NCBI GenBank assembly: GCA_902556425.1
Contig: CACDWG010000011.1
Coordinates: 1 to 64,000 of the forward strand
Length of the DNA stretch: 64,000 nucleotides
Reading direction: 5' to 3'
From: UBA4421 sp002704225
Lineage (GTDB): Bacteria > Pseudomonadota > Gammaproteobacteria > Pseudomonadales > Azotimanducaceae
The first letter of the stretch is position 1. Every line of letters starts with the position of its first letter. This document shows, in pieces, positions 60,164-64,000 of this stretch. The position numbers were made by a program, and so were the translations under genes. The notes under the pieces were generated by a model. That model saw only the letters and a program-made list of their open reading frames with translations. It was not told the origin of the DNA and did no database searches.

Positions 60164-60709
60164 ATGAGTACACGAAAATTTAACGACGGGTTTACGGCTC
60201 GTAGCCTCAGGCATTGTGTGGCAGCAATATTGCTGATTTTTGCCGGGCAGTCGGCGTTGGCAAATGAGTTGTCCTATAGCTTCGTTGAGGTTGATTACAT
60301 TGATGGGGATATTCTTGGCGAAAGCGCCGATGGCTTTGGCATTGCAGGAAGCTTTGAATTAGGTGATGTGTTTTTTCTGGGTGGCAGTTATCAAGATAGT
60401 GAAATTGATGATTTTGGCACTGATGTTGAGCTGCTGAGGCTTGGGGTCGGTTTGCATGGTGCCATAAGCAAAAATCTCGATTGGGTTGCCTCACTGGAAT
60501 ATGCCAACATTGACGTCATCGCAACTACTGGCTCAATGAGTGTTTCTGATGACGAAAGCGGCTACATCTTGGATTTAGGAATTCGGGGTCTGGTTGGCGA
60601 CGCAGCTGAATACTCCTTTGCGATCATACAATCGGACGTTTCTGAGAGTGACACTGGCTTTCGAGTCGGCGGCCGTTACCACTTCGGTGATTCGAACGTT
60701 TCTGCATGA
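60164..60709 (+). CDS. Outer-membrane beta-barrel-like protein (paralogue 2), truncated by an in-frame TGA
   Basis: A 181-residue frame with signal peptide (HCVAAILLIFAGQSALAN) and LSYSFVEVDYIDGDILGES, clearly paralogous to the gene before it. It stops at TGA 60707-60709 after GGRYHFGDSNVSA. Reading on in the same frame gives LDYVQYGSDWDQLELGVRYQFD and then TGA at 60776-60778, exactly the expected last barrel strand. The TGA aligns with a Gly codon in paralogue 1, so a single GGA-to-TGA change explains it. The short form lacks the last strand and may not insert. AGAGAG precedes ATG 60164; the upstream frame to 59936 is not used. Confidence 0.75.
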   Translation: MSTRKFNDGFTARSLRHCVAAILLIFAGQSALANELSYSFVEVDYIDGDILGESADGFGIAGSFELGDVFFLGGSYQDSEIDDFGTDVELLRLGVGLHGAISKNLDWVASLEYANIDVIATTGSMSVSDDESGYILDLGIRGLVGDAAEYSFAIIQSDVSESDTGFRVGGRYHFGDSNVSA

Positions 60710-60801
60710 CTCGACTACGTTCAATACGGGAGTGATTGGGACCAACTGGAACTGGGCGTGCGCTATCAGTTTGACTGATTCAGTCAGCTTTGCCGTCAAG
60801 C

Positions 60802-60825
60802 AAAGGGGCTTCGGCCCCTTTTTTG
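60802..60825 (+). terminator. Intrinsic terminator after the barrel gene pair
   Basis: AAAGGGGC, loop TTCG and GCCCCTTT form an 8-bp stem with a stable tetraloop, followed by a T-run. It starts 24 bases after the full-length stop of the second barrel gene, which supports the longer frame as the original gene. Confidence 0.9.
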
Positions 60826-60892
60826 TGGACGTTATGAACCTTCCCGTAATGCGTACTGGACAACCGCAGGTGGGCATCCTAAGGTTCACGGG

Positions 60893-60985
60893 CCTAAGGG
60901 GTGGCGTCAGCCTGAGATAACGTCGTTGATGTAACGGTGTTAGACCCTTTGAACCTGATCCGGTTTGTACCGGCGTAGGAATAGG
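60893..60985 (+). promoter_or_regulatory. TPP (thiamin pyrophosphate) riboswitch
   Basis: The conserved THI-box cores are present in order: AAGGGGTGGCG (about 60896-60906), CTGAGA (60912-60917), GACCCTTTGAACCTGATC (60943-60960) and CCGGTTTGTACCGGCGTAGGA (60960-60980). CTGAGA contacts the pyrimidine ring and the ACCCTTTGAACCTGAT/GCGTAGGA pair forms the pyrophosphate-binding helices. It sits 70-165 bases upstream of the TonB-dependent receptor and should repress it when thiamin pyrophosphate is plentiful. Confidence 0.94.
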
Positions 60986-61027
60986 AACGCGTTTTCGCAA
61001 TCTGCGAAGGTCATAACGCTACCCGCC

Positions 61028-61055
61028 TTGGGCACCCATTAATGTTGGAGCCCAA
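61028..61055 (+). promoter_or_regulatory. Hairpin enclosing the receptor ribosome binding site (riboswitch expression platform)
   Basis: TTGGGC (61028-61033) pairs with GCCCAA (61050-61055); the 16-base loop contains the Shine-Dalgarno TTGGAG (61045-61050) that serves ATG 61058. A preceding hairpin TTCGCA-ATC-TGCGAA (60994-61008) could be an anti-sequestering or linker stem. There is no terminator T-run, so control is probably translational. The exact switching pairs were not modelled. Confidence 0.6.
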
Positions 61056-61057
61056 AC

Positions 61058-63157
61058 ATGTTGAAGCCTCGCGCTGTGTTTTCTTTCTCTACCTACGTGC
61101 CTTCGCGTCTGCGACGGCTCTGTGCCGGTCTGTTGCTCACTGGAGTGACCGCCGCAACACAGGCATCGGATGCGGTTGAAGAGGTGGTCGTAACCGCAGA
61201 ATTTCGCCCTGTCACAGCGGCGGAGGTTCCCGGCAGTGTGTCGGTATTGGATCCTGATGCCAACGGCGATCTGATCAATCACCTAGACGAGCTGTTGTCT
61301 CGTGCGGCCAATGTCAATCTGACCAGTGGCGCGTCCCGAGCCCGATTCATTCAAATCAGAGGCATCGGTGAACGCAGCCAGTTCGTGGAGCCGTTGAATC
61401 CATCCGTGGGCTTGCTGGTGGATGGTGTTGACCTGAGTGGCTTGGGTGGTGCGGCGACGCTGTTCGATGTGCAGCAGGTCGAAGTGCTGCGTGGTCCGCA
61501 GGGCACGCTCTACGGAGCCAACGCGCTTGCCGGATTGATTAATGTAGTGACGCCGGATGCCACCGAGGACCTGTCGGGCGTCCTGCAGATCGATGGCGGC
61601 AATTATGGCGCCCGCGGTGTCGGTGCTGTGCTCAGTGGTCCGTTGACGGATGAGGTCGGTTTTCGCATCAGCGCACGTCAGTACCAAGACGATGGTTTTA
61701 TCGAGAACATCTATCTGAACCGCGACGATACCAATGCCCGTGATGAACGTAGCCTGCGCGCCAAGCTGCAGGGCAAGTCAGACGAAGGAAGCTGGCAGTT
61801 GGCCGTGGGCAGTGTGGATATGGACAACGGTTACGACGCCTTTTCCTTAGACAACGACCGCAATACGCGCTCGGATCAGCCCGGACGTGATGCCCAGGAA
61901 ACCTCCTACGTGGCCTTCAATGCCCGTCGTGCCTTGAGTGACGGGGTTGTCGGTGAAGTTGCCCTCGGCTGGGTGGACAGTGATATCGCCTACGGTTACG
62001 ACGAAGACTGGACCTTTCAGGGTTTTCATCCCTTCGGCTACAGCTCTACAGATTTGTATCTGCGCGACGTAGAGACCCGTACCGCTGACGTGCGCTTGCT
62101 GTCGGTTCCTGAGCAAGGGCTGCTTGACGGCAAAGTCGATTGGGTGCTCGGATTGTTTGTATTGAATAAAGAAGTGGACTTCACGCGGGACTACACCTAC
62201 GCCGGTGGTTTGTTTACCAGTGATTTTGGCGTGGATCGGATGGCCTTGTACGGTGAACTGGCAACGAATTTGGCCCCTTCGTGGCGCATCAGCCTTGGCC
62301 TGCGTGCGGAGCAACACGAGTCCGATTATGCGGATTCTGCCGATGTGCAGTTCGCGCCAGACGATGACATGACGGGTGGTCGGTTGTTGGTGGAACGTAC
62401 GCTGGCCTCAGGCAACCTGCTCTACGCTAGTCTCACGCGCGGATACAAAGCAGGAGGGTTCAATACCGACGGATCGTTGGATGCGGACCTGCGTTTGTTT
62501 GATCCGGAAACGCTGTGGAACGTGGAGGTGGGGTTCAAGGGCAGCTTGGTGAATGACCGCTTGGCGCTGTCTGCAGCGCTGTTTCGTATGCAGCGTCGTG
62601 ACGTGCAGGTAGCGACCTCGATAACGCGCGTACGACAAGATGAATCGGCTGAATTTATTCAATACACAAGCAATGCTGCCAAGGGCGTCAATCAAGGCTT
62701 GGAAGTGGAGGCCGTGTTTCAAGCGTCAGACCGATTGCAGTTGTCGGCGAATCTGGGCCTGCTGGACACGGAGTACGAGGACTACGTGAATGGCGCGGGC
62801 GAGGACTTGGATGGCAGAGATCAGGCTCAGGCGCCTGCCTATCATTTTTATCTTGCAGCAGATTATCAACTGGCGGACGGGCTGTTTTTGAATGTGAATT
62901 TGGACGGTAAGGATGATTACTATTTTTCCGCAGGACATGCGGAGCAGTCAGCCACCTATACCCTATTGAATGGCGCTTTGAGCTACTCGACTGGCGGTTG
63001 GGATCTGTCTTTGTGGGGTCGAAACCTATCGGACAAGGACTACTTCCTTCGTGGCTTCAGTTTTCCCAATGACCCGAGAGACGGTTATAGCAGCACCCGA
63101 TGGACCCAACTCGGTGCGCCGCGTCAATTCGGTGTCACCGCCAAGGCCAGCTTCTGA
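61058..63157 (+). CDS. TonB-dependent receptor, probably for thiamin or a thiamin precursor
   Basis: A 699-residue outer-membrane receptor. The signal peptide ends near ATQASDA; EEVVVTAE is the TonB box, followed by the plug domain (VPGSVSVLDPDANGD ... FIQIRGIGERSQF ... VEVLRGPQGTLYGANALAGLINVVT) and a 22-strand barrel ending in an aromatic residue (AKASF). A TPP riboswitch directly upstream implies that it imports thiamin, its phosphates or moieties; such riboswitch-controlled receptors are known in Bacteroidetes and Proteobacteria. The substrate is inferred from the riboswitch. It converges on the DsbA-like gene one base later. Confidence 0.92.
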   Translation: MLKPRAVFSFSTYVPSRLRRLCAGLLLTGVTAATQASDAVEEVVVTAEFRPVTAAEVPGSVSVLDPDANGDLINHLDELLSRAANVNLTSGASRARFIQIRGIGERSQFVEPLNPSVGLLVDGVDLSGLGGAATLFDVQQVEVLRGPQGTLYGANALAGLINVVTPDATEDLSGVLQIDGGNYGARGVGAVLSGPLTDEVGFRISARQYQDDGFIENIYLNRDDTNARDERSLRAKLQGKSDEGSWQLAVGSVDMDNGYDAFSLDNDRNTRSDQPGRDAQETSYVAFNARRALSDGVVGEVALGWVDSDIAYGYDEDWTFQGFHPFGYSSTDLYLRDVETRTADVRLLSVPEQGLLDGKVDWVLGLFVLNKEVDFTRDYTYAGGLFTSDFGVDRMALYGELATNLAPSWRISLGLRAEQHESDYADSADVQFAPDDDMTGGRLLVERTLASGNLLYASLTRGYKAGGFNTDGSLDADLRLFDPETLWNVEVGFKGSLVNDRLALSAALFRMQRRDVQVATSITRVRQDESAEFIQYTSNAAKGVNQGLEVEAVFQASDRLQLSANLGLLDTEYEDYVNGAGEDLDGRDQAQAPAYHFYLAADYQLADGLFLNVNLDGKDDYYFSAGHAEQSATYTLLNGALSYSTGGWDLSLWGRNLSDKDYFLRGFSFPNDPRDGYSSTRWTQLGAPRQFGVTAKASF

Positions 63158-63158
63158 G

Positions 63159-63875
63159 TTATTGGGCCGCCGGCTGACCTTGCATAAGGGCGCGTTCTTG
63201 TTCGATCAGATAATCGACGACTTCAAGAGCGCGGGCTTCGCCATTGAGCATGCCGACCCGGTATTTGCCGGCGACGACGAGGGTTGGCACCGCACGAATA
63301 CCAACGCGCCGAGTATCTTGCTCGGCCCGGTTTAGCCGACGGGCGACGTCACGGCTATTAAACGCGCGCATGAAATCTGCGGCAGGCAGTGCGTCGGAAT
63401 CCAGATAGTCAGCAATGGATTCGCCGCTGCTGAACACGCGGCCGCCATTATGAATGCCTTTAAAGAGCTGTTGGTGGTTACCCTCCAATGCGTCAGCTTT
63501 TTCCAGCGCATAGTACGCTTGGGCCAGCACGCTCCAGGCGCGGGAAAATGCCGTCGGTGTGCGTTCAAACTTGACATCCTCTGGCAAAGTGGTCAGCCAG
63601 TCTTCGAGGGTCGGATCGAAATTCTTGCAGTGGATGCACCCGTAAGAAAAGTATTCCTCAACCGTGAGTGATCGTCCCGGCTGCGCCAGTGTCACGTTGT
63701 CGATTACTTCGTAGTCGACGCCCGCTTCTGGAACGGTGTTCTGAGACAGACCCGTGCCCAGATAAAGCGTGGTGAAGACAAAGCCGGCAACCAATACACC
63801 CATAAAGCCAAGGATAAGGTTGCGGGTGAGTTCTACCTTGTTTGCAGAAGATTTTTTCTTTGCTGACGGAGCCAT
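63159..63875 (-). CDS. Membrane-anchored DsbA-like thiol:disulfide oxidoreductase
   Basis: A 238-residue thioredoxin-fold protein with an N-terminal lysine-rich stretch, one membrane helix (LILGFMGVLVAGFVFTTLY) and the catalytic CIHC (Cys80, Cys83) in FSYGCIHCKNF. The cis-proline loop is RAVPTLVVAGKY. Classical DsbA has CPHC; CIHC is a variant that may shift redox potential. It acts in the periplasm to introduce or isomerise disulfides. Start ATG 63875 has AAGGAAC upstream; the longer frame to GTG 63944 is less likely. No DsbB is nearby. Confidence 0.85.
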   Translation of the reverse strand: MAPSAKKKSSANKVELTRNLILGFMGVLVAGFVFTTLYLGTGLSQNTVPEAGVDYEVIDNVTLAQPGRSLTVEEYFSYGCIHCKNFDPTLEDWLTTLPEDVKFERTPTAFSRAWSVLAQAYYALEKADALEGNHQQLFKGIHNGGRVFSSGESIADYLDSDALPAADFMRAFNSRDVARRLNRAEQDTRRVGIRAVPTLVVAGKYRVGMLNGEARALEVVDYLIEQERALMQGQPAAQ

Positions 63876-64000
63876 ATTTACCGTTCCTTCACATGGGGCT
63901 TGCTTGAATGGTGACAGTTTACGCCCGGCAGCGCGGTCGGTCACTCCTTACGAATCGGGTTTGCTGATTGATGAGAGGCGGGTAACATTGCCGGCTGGTC

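Noticed and set aside
63941..64000. 3' end of a gene entering from the right edge
   Set aside because: A minus-strand frame is open from the edge to a TGA at 63941, but 19 residues with no recognisable pattern are too few to support a gene.
1..64000. CRISPR arrays, rRNA, intact tRNA, complete insertion sequences
   Set aside because: No regularly spaced repeats, no rRNA or full cloverleaf, and no transposase-like protein were seen by eye across both strands.

Overview
The window reads as chromosomal DNA of a heterotrophic gammaproteobacterium, probably a marine relative of the Pseudomonadales/Cellvibrionales (Halieaceae- or Spongiibacteraceae-like). This rests on conserved housekeeping blocks (bepA-tusA-perM, dapA-bamC-MBL hydrolase, an mrcB operon) and on a dense load of fatty-acid, alkane and acyl-CoA catabolism. 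The lineage call is inference from gene content and synteny; no 16S or ribosomal gene is present.

1-1.7 kb is the right end of an integrated element: a tyrosine recombinase, the start of a cargo gene running off the left edge, and an 18-21 bp copy of a tRNA 3' end (best match tRNA-Lys) that marks the junction with the chromosome. From 1.8 kb the core chromosome begins with selO, divergent from a CYP153-type P450, an SDR and a GPH-family transporter. 7-16 kb is an acyl-CoA catabolic district: a crotonase-fold protein lacking both hydratase glutamates, an MFS exporter, an N-acyl-D-amino-acid deacylase-like amidohydrolase, two overlapping acyl-CoA dehydrogenases, an HSD17B4-like SDR and a second SDR across a palindrome-bearing divergent promoter.

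15.9-27.3 kb is mostly housekeeping: a divergent GshB-like ATP-grasp enzyme, nadA, bepA, tusA, perM, a large zinc metalloprotease lipoprotein, dapA, bamC, a WalJ-like hydrolase and a cnoX-like thioredoxin-fold/TPR protein. A 620-bp AT-rich gap with three DnaA-box-like 9-mers separates these from a glutamine-synthetase/amidotransferase pair (27.9-30.1 kb), a DUF1232 protein and a DUF3108 protein.

31.4-44.5 kb is a second catabolic district: acyl-CoA ligase plus class III CoA-transferase, an ECF sigma factor with an unusual anti-sigma/bactofilin-like membrane protein, an OFA-like MFS transporter, an AlkK-like ligase, a YtcJ-like amidohydrolase, a serine-hydrolase lipoprotein, a nitronate-monooxygenase-like flavoprotein and a small lipoprotein. 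44.6-47.9 kb holds an N-terminal S9 peptidase fragment facing a RidA/dihydroorotase/DUF3089 operon. 48-54.6 kb is glcDEF followed by two Spinster-type MFS genes.

54.6-59.1 kb is an mrcB (PBP1B) / TPR lipoprotein / M48 protease operon. 59.3-60.8 kb carries two paralogous outer-membrane-barrel-like genes, the second interrupted by one in-frame TGA near its end, then a strong terminator. 60.9-63.2 kb is a TPP riboswitch controlling a TonB-dependent receptor, predicted to import thiamin compounds. The window closes with a membrane-anchored DsbA-like protein. No CRISPR array, rRNA, intact tRNA or complete insertion sequence was seen.
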